7,272 bases of DNA, taken from NCBI GenBank assembly GCA_900548745.1, contig URLQ01000141.1, forward strand, positions 1 through 7,272, read 5' to 3'. How positions within the stretch are numbered: the first letter of the stretch is position 1; every line of letters begins with the position of its first letter. Shown one piece after another: positions 1 through 6,299 of the stretch. Under the pieces are notes generated by a model. The model worked only from the letters and a program-made list of their open reading frames with translations, had not been told where the DNA came from and searched no databases. The DNA comes from an uncultured Prevotella sp. (GTDB taxonomy: Bacteria > Bacteroidota > Bacteroidia > Bacteroidales > Bacteroidaceae). The position numbers were made by a program, and so were the translations under genes.

Positions 1-267
1 GCGATGGATGTGGCGCAGGTTACGCTGATGGGGGATGACCTGATGGCGATACCTGATGCCGTGAAACTGAGCAGGAAGACGGTGGGCATGATTTGGCAGA
101 ACCTCTTCTGGGCATTCATCTACAACATCATCTGCATCCCTTTGGCGGCAGGTGTCCTGCATCTCTTCGGCATCAACTTCCAGATTACGCCGATGGCGGC
201 AAGTGCCTTGATGGCATGCTCAAGCGTAAGTGTCGTTCTCAACTCTTTGCGGTTGCGCTTCGCTTAA
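1..267 (+). CDS. copA: Copper-transporting P1B-type ATPase, C-terminal fragment
   Basis: This is the last 88 codons of a heavy-metal P-type ATPase whose start and main domains lie left of the window; it is open in frame 1 and ends with TAA at 265-267. The visible part begins with AMDVAQVTLMGDD, the segment following the hinge GDG motif in this family, and then runs into the final two membrane helices. Visible residues 41-42 are the YN pair expected in the seventh helix, and residues 71-75 (MACSS) match the MxxSS motif of the eighth helix. In the P1B-1 subgroup these side chains form part of the Cu(I) transport site, so Cu(I) export across the inner membrane is the likely role. The chain ends in LNSLRLRFA, a normal family C-terminus, so the 3' end looks intact. 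The N-terminal metal-binding domains and the CPC motif cannot be seen, so the symbol rests on these two motifs. Confidence 0.88.
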   Translation, partial: AMDVAQVTLMGDDLMAIPDAVKLSRKTVGMIWQNLFWAFIYNIICIPLAAGVLHLFGINFQITPMAASALMACSSVSVVLNSLRLRFA

Positions 268-305
268 AACAAAACCGGTCATTAGGGCTTGCTCGTATTT
301 TGATA

Positions 306-379
306 TTTTAGAAGAGCGTTTTTTGTCTGGCTTTAAATGAGTAATAGCGTTAAAGACGGACAAAAGACGCCTTGTAAAA
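306..379. repeat. Long imperfect inverted repeat (about 28 bp stem)
   Basis: Left arm 306-336 pairs with right arm 350-379. From outside in: 306-310 with 375-379 (5 bp), one G/G mismatch, 312-314 with 371-373 (3 bp), a bulged A at 315, 316-329 with 357-370 (14 bp including two G-U pairs), one mismatch, 331-336 with 350-355 (6 bp), and a 13-nt loop (337-349). No T-run follows the stem on either strand, so it is not an ordinary intrinsic terminator. It could be a structured RNA, a processing site for the ATPase mRNA, or a remnant of a small inverted-repeat element. Confidence 0.6.
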
Positions 380-388
380 AGCAAAAGG

Positions 389-440
389 CCCCAAACAGTT
401 GAAAAATATATATGAGACCTAACGACTGTTTTTTTGGGGG
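389..440 (+). terminator. Possible terminator of the copper ATPase transcript
   Basis: AAACAGTTG (393-401) pairs with CGACTGTTT (423-431) over 9 bp with one G-U pair and a 21-nt loop, and a run of seven T covers 429-435. CCCC (389-392) and GGGGG (436-440) can extend the stem across a 4-T bulge. The long loop and AT-rich stem make it weaker than the other terminators in the window. It is the only hairpin with a T-run between the ATPase stop and the gdhA promoter. Confidence 0.45.
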
Positions 441-510
441 TAAAGGTAAAAAGGGTTGATGCTTCTGTATTGAAGGGGATTTGTATGGAAATAAATACTT
501 ACATAAAAAC

Positions 511-529
511 GATAAAGATGTGCTTTATC
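511..529. promoter_or_regulatory. Inverted repeat upstream of the gdhA promoter
   Basis: GATAAAG (511-517) and CTTTATC (523-529) form a perfect 7-bp inverted repeat with a 5-bp spacer, about 43 bases upstream of the -33 box. Dyads of this size often bind dimeric regulators, so it may be an operator for nitrogen control of gdhA. No regulator can be named from the sequence. A second small palindrome, TTTATCATAAA, lies at 539-549. Confidence 0.35.
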
Positions 530-571
530 TTACTTTTATTTATCATAAAACACAAAAACAATGTGAAAATG

Positions 572-602
572 TTTGGTATTTAAGAAAAATGCTTTATCTT
601 TG
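572..602 (+). promoter_or_regulatory. gdhA promoter, Bacteroidetes type
   Basis: TTTG at 572-575 and TATCTTTG at 595-602 match the -33 (TTTG) and -7 (TAnnTTTG) elements of the Bacteroidetes primary sigma factor, separated by 19 bases. Transcription would start near 608-612, giving a leader of about 60 bases before the ATG at 672. Confidence 0.72.
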
Positions 603-671
603 CACTCACAAATCAAAAGAGAAGTAAATAGGTAATAAGTTTTTTAGTATAACTAATAAAAGAAAAAGTTT

Positions 672-2006
672 ATGATAGCCGCAAATGTAGTTGAGAACCT
701 CAAGCAGAGATTCCCTAACGAGCCGGAGTATATCCAGGCCGTAAGTCAGGTATTGGCAACAATAGAAGAAGAGTACAACAAACATCCGGAGTTTGACCGC
801 GCCAACCTTATCGAGCGCCTCTGCATTCCAGACAGAATAATCTCCTTCCGCGTGTCTTGGGTAGACGACAAGGGCAACGTACAGACCAACATGGGGTACC
901 GTGTGCAGCACAACAATGTGATAGGCCCGTACAAGGGAGGTATACGATTCCATAAGTCGGTAAATCTCGGAATCCTGAAGTTTCTCGCATTTGAACAGAC
1001 ATTCAAGAACTCTCTTACCACGCTGTCTATGGGTGGCGCAAAGGGCGGTTCCGACTTCTCTCCAAGAGGAAAGAGCGATGCTGAGGTGATGCGCTTCTGC
1101 CAGGCTTTCATGACAGAGCTCTACCGCCATATCGGACCGGACGAGGATGTGCCGGCTGGCGACATTGGTGTAGGCGGACGAGAGGTGGCTTACATGTTCG
1201 GCATGTACAAGAAGCTCACACACACATGGAGTGGAGTGCTTACAGGAAAGGGACTTGAGTTCGGAGGCTCGCTGATCCGTCCTGAAGCAACAGGCTACGG
1301 TAACGTCTACTTCCTCGTGAACATGCTCAAGACACGCGGCATCGACATCAAGGGAAAGACCGTGCTCGTGAGCGGCGCAGGAAACGTGGCACAGTATACT
1401 ATAGAGAAATGTATAGAGCTGGGAGCAAAGGTGGTTACCTGCTCAGACTCCGACGGATATATCTATGACCCGGACGGCATTACGAAGGAAAAGCTCGAGT
1501 TCATCAAGGAACTGAAGAACATTGAGCGCGGACGCATCCGCGAGTATGCCGAAGAGTATGGCGTGAAATATGTGGAGGGAGCAAAGCCTTGGTTTGAGAA
1601 GGCCGACATTGCGTTGCCTTCTGCTACACAGAACGAGATTAACGAAGAGGCAGCCAAGGCTCTCGTGGCAAACGGAGTGTTTGCGGTGAGCGAAGGTGCC
1701 AACATGCCTACCACGCCGGATGCAATCAAGGTGTTCCAGGATGCAAAGATTCTCTACTCGCCGGGTAAGGCTGCCAACGCAGGAGGAGTGGCTGTATCAG
1801 GACTGGAGATGAGCCAGAACTCGGAGCGCCTGAGCTGGAGCCGCGAAGAAGTGGACCAGAAGTTGCATGGTATAATGAACGAGATACATGCCAACTGCGT
1901 GAAGTACGGCACGGAGGAAGACGGATACATCAACTATGTGAAGGGTGCCAACGTGGCAGGATTCCTGAAGGTGGCAAAAGCCATGATGGCGCAGGGTATC
2001 GTATAA
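672..2006 (+). CDS. gdhA: Glutamate dehydrogenase, NAD(P)-dependent, hexameric class
   Basis: This cytoplasmic enzyme reversibly converts 2-oxoglutarate, ammonium and NAD(P)H to L-glutamate, linking ammonia assimilation to the TCA cycle. The protein has 444 residues, the normal length for the small hexameric class. The N-terminal substrate domain shows PYKGGIRFH (86-94, with Lys88), FKNSL (111-115) and GGAKGG (121-126, with the catalytic lysine at 124). PAGDIGVG (161-168) carries the catalytic aspartate at 164. The nucleotide-binding domain has the glycine motif GAGNVA (235-240) followed by CSDSDG (257-262); this resembles the NADP-preferring enteric enzyme more than the clostridial NAD enzyme, but cofactor choice is not settled by this. 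The ATG at 672 is chosen because MIAANVVENLKQRFP gives the expected N-terminus and no upstream in-frame start is needed. It has its own promoter and terminator, so it is probably monocistronic. Confidence 0.97.
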   Translation: MIAANVVENLKQRFPNEPEYIQAVSQVLATIEEEYNKHPEFDRANLIERLCIPDRIISFRVSWVDDKGNVQTNMGYRVQHNNVIGPYKGGIRFHKSVNLGILKFLAFEQTFKNSLTTLSMGGAKGGSDFSPRGKSDAEVMRFCQAFMTELYRHIGPDEDVPAGDIGVGGREVAYMFGMYKKLTHTWSGVLTGKGLEFGGSLIRPEATGYGNVYFLVNMLKTRGIDIKGKTVLVSGAGNVAQYTIEKCIELGAKVVTCSDSDGYIYDPDGITKEKLEFIKELKNIERGRIREYAEEYGVKYVEGAKPWFEKADIALPSATQNEINEEAAKALVANGVFAVSEGANMPTTPDAIKVFQDAKILYSPGKAANAGGVAVSGLEMSQNSERLSWSREEVDQKLHGIMNEIHANCVKYGTEEDGYINYVKGANVAGFLKVAKAMMAQGIV

Positions 2007-2035
2007 GAGACATACAAACACAACAATACACAACG

Positions 2036-2085
2036 AAATCCAAAATGGACGGGATGATTCTTTCTTGTCCGTTTTGGATTTTTTT
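2036..2085 (+). terminator. Intrinsic terminator of gdhA
   Basis: A 15-bp stem (2036-2050 with 2067-2081, one G-U pair) with a 16-nt loop is followed by T, the T-run being 2079-2085. It starts 30 bases after the gdhA stop. This is one of the two strongest terminators in the window and separates gdhA from the following mutase gene. Confidence 0.88.
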
Positions 2086-2115
2086 GTTGCGCATCAGATA
2101 ATTATAACAATATTC

Positions 2116-2147
2116 CTTGGGCGTTTCTATAAAAAAAACTATCTTTG
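2116..2147 (+). promoter_or_regulatory. Promoter of the phosphosugar mutase gene, Bacteroidetes type
   Basis: TATCTTTG at 2140-2147 is a full match to the -7 element TAnnTTTG and is identical to the gdhA -7 box. A partial -33 element, CTTG, lies at 2116-2119 with a 20-base spacer. The predicted start near 2153-2157 leaves a leader of about 45-50 bases before the ATG at 2203. The leader has no Shine-Dalgarno sequence. Confidence 0.65.
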
Positions 2148-2202
2148 CAATGTTCTAATATGTTAGTCGGAACAAATCAGAAACAACATAACAAATTATA
2201 AT

Positions 2203-3951
2203 ATGGAAAATAACAAGGAACTTATTGCATTGTGCGAGGAAAAGGCACAGCAGTGGCTCTCTCCGGCATTTGACGAGGAGACACGTAATGAGGTAAAGGC
2301 AATGCTCGAGGCTGACGACAAGTCTGCCCTTGTAGACGCTTTCTATCAGAATCTGGAATTCGGAACAGGCGGTCTGAGAGGCATCATGGGTGCCGGTACA
2401 AACCGCATGAACAAATATATCGTGGGAATGGCAACACAGGGATTTGCAAACTATATCCTGAAGGCTTTCCCTGGAGAGAAAGGGCTGAGCGTGGTAGTAG
2501 GACACGACTGCCGTAACAATTCCCGTCTCTTTGCAGAGACCGTGGCTGCCATCTTCTCTGCCAACGGCATAAAGGTTTATCTCTTTGAGGGACTCAGACC
2601 AACTCCGGAAATCTCCTTCGCTATCCGCGAGCTGGGAGCCAAGGCCGGCGTAAATGTTACAGCTTCGCACAACCCTAAGGAGTATAACGGATACAAGGCT
2701 TACTGGAGCGACGGCGCACAGGTGCTTGCTCCACACGACACAGGCATCATTGAGGAGGTAAACAAGGTGACTATCAGCGACGTGAAGTTTGAGGCAAACT
2801 GGAATCTCATCAAGATTATCGGCGGCGAGATGGACTACAACTACATGCAGGCTGTACACACCGCAATGATTGACCAGGATGTAATAAACCGTCAGAATGA
2901 CCTCAACATCGTATATACCCCAATGCACGGAACAGGTCGCGTTATCGTTCCTCTCTGTCTGCGCTCATGGGGATTCCAGAATATCAATGTAGTGCCGGAG
3001 CAGATGGTTGTAGACGGTAACTTCCCTACGGTGGTTTCTCCTAACCCGGAGAACTCAGAGGCCATGACTCTCGGTATGAAGCTCGGCACGAAGCTCAATG
3101 CAGACCTCGTGGTGGCTACCGACCCTGACGCAGACCGTCTGGCTATCGTCTGCCGCGACGACAAAGGCGAGTGGGTTATCATCAACGGTAACCAGACCTG
3201 CATGATGTTCTGCTACTATATCATCGAAAACAAGAAGAAACTCGGCAAGCTGAAGCCTACAGACTATCTCGTGAAGACTATCGTCACCACAGAGGTTATT
3301 GCTGAGATTGCAAAGAAGAACAATGTGGAACTGCGCGACTGCTACACAGGCTTCAAGTGGATAGCACGCGAGATAGCCCTCTCGGAAGGCAAGCAGGATT
3401 ATATCGGCGGTGGTGAGGAGAGCTTCGGCTTCCTGCCTTACGACAAGGTTCGCGACAAGGATGCTCCTGCGTCAATATGCTTGATTTGCGAGATTGCTGC
3501 CTGGGCAAAGGATCAGGGCAAGACTCTCTACGACCTGCTCATGCAGATTTATCAGAAGTATGGCTTCTCTAAGGAGTTTACCGTAAATGTTGTGCGCCCA
3601 GGAAAGAGCGGAGCTGACGAAATCAAGCAGATGATGGAGAACTTCCGTGCCAATCCTCCTAAGGATCTTGGTGGAAGCAAGGTTGTTCTGTGGAAAGACT
3701 ATAAGACTCTGGAGGCTACAAAGGCTGACGGCTCTAAGGAGAAGCTTGACATGCCGACGACAAGCAACGTGCTCCAGTGGTTCTGCGACGACAACACAAA
3801 GGTTAGTGTTCGTCCGTCAGGAACAGAGCCTAAGATTAAGTTCTATATCGAGGTTAAAGACCCTTCATTCAAGTGTGCCGGTTGCTACACCCGTTGCGAG
3901 AAGGCTGCTGAAGAGAAGATTGAGGCTATCAAGAAGTCTTTGAATTTGTAA
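2203..3951 (+). CDS. pgm: Phosphoglucomutase/phosphomannomutase (alpha-D-phosphohexomutase family)
   Basis: This enzyme moves a phosphate between C1 and C6 of glucose or mannose through a phosphoserine and a bisphosphate intermediate, feeding glycogen, nucleotide-sugar and cell-surface sugar synthesis. At 582 residues it fits the long branch of the family (B. subtilis PgcA and human PGM2 type). All four signature regions are present in order: TASHNP (153-158) with active-site Ser155; the metal loop DPDADR (307-312) with Asp307, 309 and 311; the sugar-specificity loop GGEESFGF (403-410); and the phosphate-binding loop RPSGTEP (537-543). The N-terminal TGGLRGIMGAGTNRMN (55-70) is also typical. 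The ATG at 2203 gives an N-terminus of the expected length behind the promoter at 2116-2147. Which hexose is preferred cannot be read from the sequence. One oddity is a cysteine cluster, C558-x2-C561-x3-C565, near the C-terminus. The gene converges with fucI. Confidence 0.96.
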   Translation: MENNKELIALCEEKAQQWLSPAFDEETRNEVKAMLEADDKSALVDAFYQNLEFGTGGLRGIMGAGTNRMNKYIVGMATQGFANYILKAFPGEKGLSVVVGHDCRNNSRLFAETVAAIFSANGIKVYLFEGLRPTPEISFAIRELGAKAGVNVTASHNPKEYNGYKAYWSDGAQVLAPHDTGIIEEVNKVTISDVKFEANWNLIKIIGGEMDYNYMQAVHTAMIDQDVINRQNDLNIVYTPMHGTGRVIVPLCLRSWGFQNINVVPEQMVVDGNFPTVVSPNPENSEAMTLGMKLGTKLNADLVVATDPDADRLAIVCRDDKGEWVIINGNQTCMMFCYYIIENKKKLGKLKPTDYLVKTIVTTEVIAEIAKKNNVELRDCYTGFKWIAREIALSEGKQDYIGGGEESFGFLPYDKVRDKDAPASICLICEIAAWAKDQGKTLYDLLMQIYQKYGFSKEFTVNVVRPGKSGADEIKQMMENFRANPPKDLGGSKVVLWKDYKTLEATKADGSKEKLDMPTTSNVLQWFCDDNTKVSVRPSGTEPKIKFYIEVKDPSFKCAGCYTRCEKAAEEKIEAIKKSLNL

Positions 3952-3982
3952 TAATAAAAACAGTTTTTACATATTTGATTTA

Positions 3983-4021
3983 AAGTGCCGTGAGGTACTT
4001 GCAAAAGGAAATTTTTTTTTT
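3983..4021 (+). terminator. Small hairpin with GNRA-type loop and T10 run
   Basis: AAGTGCC (3983-3989) pairs with GGTACTT (3994-4000) over 7 bp with one G-U pair, closing a GTGA tetraloop (GNRA class). A run of ten T lies at 4012-4021, eleven bases after the stem. The gap between stem and T-run is too long for a classic intrinsic terminator, so this may be an upstream helper or a 3'-end stabilising hairpin of the mutase mRNA. Confidence 0.35.
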
Positions 4022-4031
4022 CATAAGAGGG

Positions 4032-4066
4032 CATCCTTTGTAGTGATACAAGGGATGTTTTTTTTT
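4032..4066 (+). terminator. Intrinsic terminator of the phosphosugar mutase gene
   Basis: CATCCTTTG (4032-4040) pairs with CAAGGGATG (4049-4057) over 9 bp with one G-U pair and an 8-nt loop, followed at once by nine T (4058-4066). It lies 81 bases after the mutase stop. Its right arm and T-run are the seed sequence of the tandem repeat that follows. Confidence 0.85.
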
Positions 4067-4200
4067 ATGTTTTTCGTTGCAAGAAGATAAGGATTTAGGG
4101 ATGTTTTTCGTTGCAAGAAGATTAAGTGGTTAGGGATGTTTTTCGTTGCAAGAAGATTAAGTGGTTAGGGATGTTTTTATTGCAAGAAGATAAGGATTTG
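4067..4200. repeat. Tandem repeat, four units of about 35 bp
   Basis: Units run 4067-4100 (34 bp), 4101-4135 (35 bp), 4136-4170 (35 bp) and 4171-4200 (30 bp, partial). Units 2 and 3 are identical. Units 1 and 4 share a different inner segment (ATAAGGATTT rather than ATTAAGTGGTT), so the order is A-B-B-A'. Each starts ATGTTTTT and contains TTGCAAGAAGAT. AGGGATGTTTTT occurs at 4051, 4097, 4132 and 4167, and the first copy is the right arm and T-run of the terminator at 4032-4066. Confidence 0.93.
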
Positions 4201-4215
4201 TCTTCTGTTTTTTTT
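4185..4215 (+). terminator. Weak second terminator-like hairpin
   Basis: AGAAGA (4185-4190) pairs with TCTTCT (4201-4206) across a 10-nt loop, and T8 follows at 4208-4215 after one G. The stem is short and AT-rich, so it may be only a backup to the terminator at 4032-4066. Confidence 0.3.
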
Positions 4216-4296
4216 CTTTTGCTTTGCAAGTAGTATCTTCTATTCTTTCTTTTGCGTTGTGTTGTAGGTATTGCGATAACAGTAAGTTATAGGGTA

Positions 4297-4330
4297 TGGA
4301 AAAGGGAACCACCATGACGATGATTCCCTT
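4297..4330 (-). terminator. Candidate terminator of fucI on the minus strand
   Basis: AAGGGAA (4302-4308) and TTCCCTT (4324-4330) form a perfect 7-bp stem with a 15-nt loop. Read on the minus strand, the stem is followed by a short T-run and then CC. It lies about 137 bases beyond the fucI stop, after the octamer array and an AT-rich structured segment. The T-run is short, so this is a moderate call. Confidence 0.42.
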
Positions 4331-4363
4331 CGGATAATGTAATATTTTCCTCTATTAAGAGAG

Positions 4364-4427
4364 AGGAGCTCTGTTTATATATATTATTATAAATATATAT
4401 CTGTTTGTTTAAGGAAGAAAAGCTCCT
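4364..4427. repeat. Inverted repeat enclosing an AT-rich palindromic core
   Basis: AGGAGCT (4364-4370) is the exact reverse complement of AGCTCCT (4421-4427). The interior includes an alternating AT stretch (about 4376-4400) that can fold on itself. The segment lies just after the fucI coding region on the minus strand and may give the 3' end of that mRNA extra structure. No T-run follows the stem on either strand. Confidence 0.4.
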
Positions 4428-4466
4428 TGTCAACTTGTCAACTCGTCAACTTGTCAACTCGTCAAC
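4427..4466. repeat. Five tandem copies of an 8-bp repeat abutting the fucI stop codon
   Basis: Octamers start at 4427, 4435, 4443, 4451 and 4459 and read TTGTCAAC, TTGTCAAC, TCGTCAAC, TTGTCAAC, TCGTCAAC on the plus strand. On the minus strand they follow the fucI TAA stop (4467-4469) with no gap, as GTTGACRA units. The only varying position is the second base (T or C). Confidence 0.95.
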
Positions 4467-6242
4467 TTATTTATATATCGGACCGAAGTTCTGGCAAGCA
4501 CGGAAGTCGGCACCCTCTTTGTCCATGCCGAAGGCGTTCCATACGGCAGGACGGAAGATTTTCTCGTCTTCTACGTTGTGCATACATACAGGAATGCGCA
4601 GCATTGAAGCCAGCGTGATTAGGTCAGCTCCAACATGTCCGTAGCAGATGGCGCCGTGGTTTGCTCCCCAGTTGTTCATTACAGAATATACATCCTTGAA
4701 GGCAGGCTTGTCGCATAGGCGTGGCACGAACCATGTTGTCGGCCATGTCGGGTCGGTACGCTTGTCGATGACCTTATGGATTTCCGGGTCAATATCCACA
4801 GTCCAACCCTCAGCAAGCTGCAATACAGGTCCCTGTCCCTTTACTATGTTCAGTCGGGCCATTGTTACAGGCATTCCTCCCTTTGTCAGGAAGTTTGAAG
4901 AGAAGCCTCCGCCACGGAAGTAGTCGCGGTTTGCCGGATACCATGTAGTGGCTTTCAGACAGTCTTTCACGTTGTCCTCTGTCAGGTTCCATGGTTCTCT
5001 CATCTCAGGAGTGCCTTCTGCGTTGGTACATTGTCCTGTGCCGTCGAGCGTTGTCGCTCCGGAGTTGATGAGGTGGATGATACCGTTTGCCGCCTTTCCG
5101 GTAAGTTCTTTTCCTGTAACTCTCTTTACAGCCTCCGGGCTCCAGTATGTTCTCACGTCTGAGAATATCGTTGCACGGTTGGTGATGAGGTGTTCGAGAA
5201 GCATGGTCAGGCCGTTGCAAGTATCGTTCTCTGTAGCGAAGACAAACGACTCGCGTATGCCGTTCCAGTCAAAAGAGGTGTTGAGTATAGCCTCTGCGAA
5301 GTCGCCGTTAGGCTTATAGTCAGTCCACTGTCGCTGTCCCTGGAATCCTCCTGCTATGGCATTGTGTCCGAGTGCTTCCTCGTAGAAGCCAGCCTCGTTG
5401 AGCTTCTCGTTGCCAGTCATGAGGTCACGGAATATCATAGCCATCTTCGTTACGAACTCCCAGTCTTCATCCTTACCTTTACGGTCTTTCTTCTTCTCGT
5501 CGCGGTTGCCGATGTCTTCTCCCTCGTTAGGAGTGCAATATTCGCGAACCCATTTGATAGCCTTCTCGTATTCAGCCTTGTCGTATATGCCGAGGTCAAT
5601 ACGGCGCAATATCTCCGTCATGTCAACCTGTTCTGTTCTCATGCCGAGATACTCCTGCATGAAGTCGGCATTGGCGATACTTCCGGCAATACCCATTGCA
5701 ACGTTTCCGATGGACAGGTATGACTTGCCGCGCATGGTAGCCACGGCCTGTGCACAACGTGCCCAGCGTAGAATCTTCTCTCTGACATCGTCAGGGATAG
5801 AGTTGTCTTCGAGGTCCTGCACATCGTGTCCGTAGATGCCGAAGGCAGGCAGGCCCTTCTGTGCGTGTGCTGCAAGAACGGCAGCCAGATATACTGCTCC
5901 CGGACGCTCCGTGCCGTTGAAGCCCCATACAGCCTTAGGGTATGTAGGGTTCATGTCCATCGTTTCAGAGCCGTAGCACCAGCATGGAGTGACGGAGATG
6001 GTGGCGCCAACACCGTTCTTTTCAAACTTTTCTGCGCAGCGTGCTGCTTCAGCCACTCTGCCTATTGTGGTGTCTGCTATGACGCACTCTACCGGAGAGC
6101 CGTCACCGTTGCGGAGGTTTGTGGAAATCAGTTCTGCCACAGCCTTAGCCATCTGCATTGTCTTGTCTTCGAGACTTTCACGTATTCCGCCCTGACGACC
6201 GTCGATGATTGGGCGTATACCGATTTTTGGATAGTTCTTCAT
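4467..6242 (-). CDS. fucI: L-fucose isomerase
   Basis: This cytoplasmic Mn(II)-dependent ketol isomerase converts L-fucose to L-fuculose, the first step of fucose breakdown; the family also turns D-arabinose into D-ribulose. The protein is 591 residues, the same length as E. coli FucI. The three metal and catalytic residues known in the E. coli enzyme (Glu337, Asp361, His528) have clear counterparts one residue later: Glu338 in ATEND, Asp362 in FSDVRTYW and His529 in GANHG. Other strong family segments are GIRPIIDGRQGGIRESLE (8-25), GHNAIAGGFQGQRQW (292-306) and AVKRVTGK (371-378). A lysine- and acid-rich loop at about 240-262 is slightly longer than I recall for E. coli. The ATG at 6240-6242 gives the standard N-terminus MKNYPKIGIRP; no Shine-Dalgarno sequence and no clear TAnnTTTG promoter is seen upstream. 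No fucose kinase, aldolase or permease gene lies next to it in the window. Confidence 0.97.
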   Translation of the reverse strand: MKNYPKIGIRPIIDGRQGGIRESLEDKTMQMAKAVAELISTNLRNGDGSPVECVIADTTIGRVAEAARCAEKFEKNGVGATISVTPCWCYGSETMDMNPTYPKAVWGFNGTERPGAVYLAAVLAAHAQKGLPAFGIYGHDVQDLEDNSIPDDVREKILRWARCAQAVATMRGKSYLSIGNVAMGIAGSIANADFMQEYLGMRTEQVDMTEILRRIDLGIYDKAEYEKAIKWVREYCTPNEGEDIGNRDEKKKDRKGKDEDWEFVTKMAMIFRDLMTGNEKLNEAGFYEEALGHNAIAGGFQGQRQWTDYKPNGDFAEAILNTSFDWNGIRESFVFATENDTCNGLTMLLEHLITNRATIFSDVRTYWSPEAVKRVTGKELTGKAANGIIHLINSGATTLDGTGQCTNAEGTPEMREPWNLTEDNVKDCLKATTWYPANRDYFRGGGFSSNFLTKGGMPVTMARLNIVKGQGPVLQLAEGWTVDIDPEIHKVIDKRTDPTWPTTWFVPRLCDKPAFKDVYSVMNNWGANHGAICYGHVGADLITLASMLRIPVCMHNVEDEKIFRPAVWNAFGMDKEGADFRACQNFGPIYK

Positions 6243-6299
6243 CTTTATAATATAAAAGGTTTAATATTATTTTTTTTATGCTATTAGCTCTTCATTTCC

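Larger units (their letters stand above)
268..671. other. Intergenic region between the copper ATPase and gdhA
   Basis: This 404-base stretch holds no credible protein gene. It is AT-rich and contains, in order, a long imperfect hairpin (306-379), a terminator-like hairpin (389-440), an inverted repeat (511-529), a short palindrome (539-549) and a Bacteroidetes-type promoter (572-602) for gdhA. The 5' untranslated leader of gdhA would be about 60 bases, A-rich and without a Shine-Dalgarno sequence, as is usual in this phylum. Confidence 0.75.
3952..4466. other. Non-coding region between convergent mutase and fucI genes
   Basis: This 515-base region has no credible gene. It carries a small hairpin with a T10 run (3983-4021), the main terminator of the mutase (4032-4066), a tandem repeat array (4067-4200), a weak terminator-like hairpin (4185-4215), a pyrimidine-rich stretch (about 4200-4260), a candidate minus-strand terminator for fucI (4297-4330), a structured AT-rich segment (4364-4427) and five 8-bp repeats (4427-4466). 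The density of repeats and T-runs is much higher than in the other gaps. Confidence 0.75.

Noticed and set aside
606..1223. Open frame of 205 codons on the minus strand overlapping gdhA
   Set aside because: It runs antisense through the gdhA promoter and conserved active-site region and has no recognisable motif.
2151..2174. TGTTC/GAACA hairpin at the start of the mutase mRNA
   Set aside because: The stem is short and AT-rich and overlaps the predicted transcription start, so the evidence for a regulatory structure is too thin.
2155..2928. Open frame of 257 codons on the minus strand inside the phosphosugar mutase gene
   Set aside because: It lies antisense to a gene with complete catalytic motifs, its protein resembles no family I recognise, and long antisense frames are common opposite well-biased codons.
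4067..4200. CRISPR array
   Set aside because: Units of 35 bp are directly abutting with no unique spacers, only four copies exist, and no cas gene is present.
4427..4466. Minus-strand TTGACA motifs as sigma-70 -35 boxes
   Set aside because: They are part of an octamer repeat located after a stop codon, no -10 partner is positioned for a gene, and Bacteroidota use a different promoter consensus.
5190..5723. Plus-strand open frame of 177 codons inside fucI
   Set aside because: It is antisense to conserved fucI sequence. The hydrophobic look of its translation comes from the complement of charged fucI codons.
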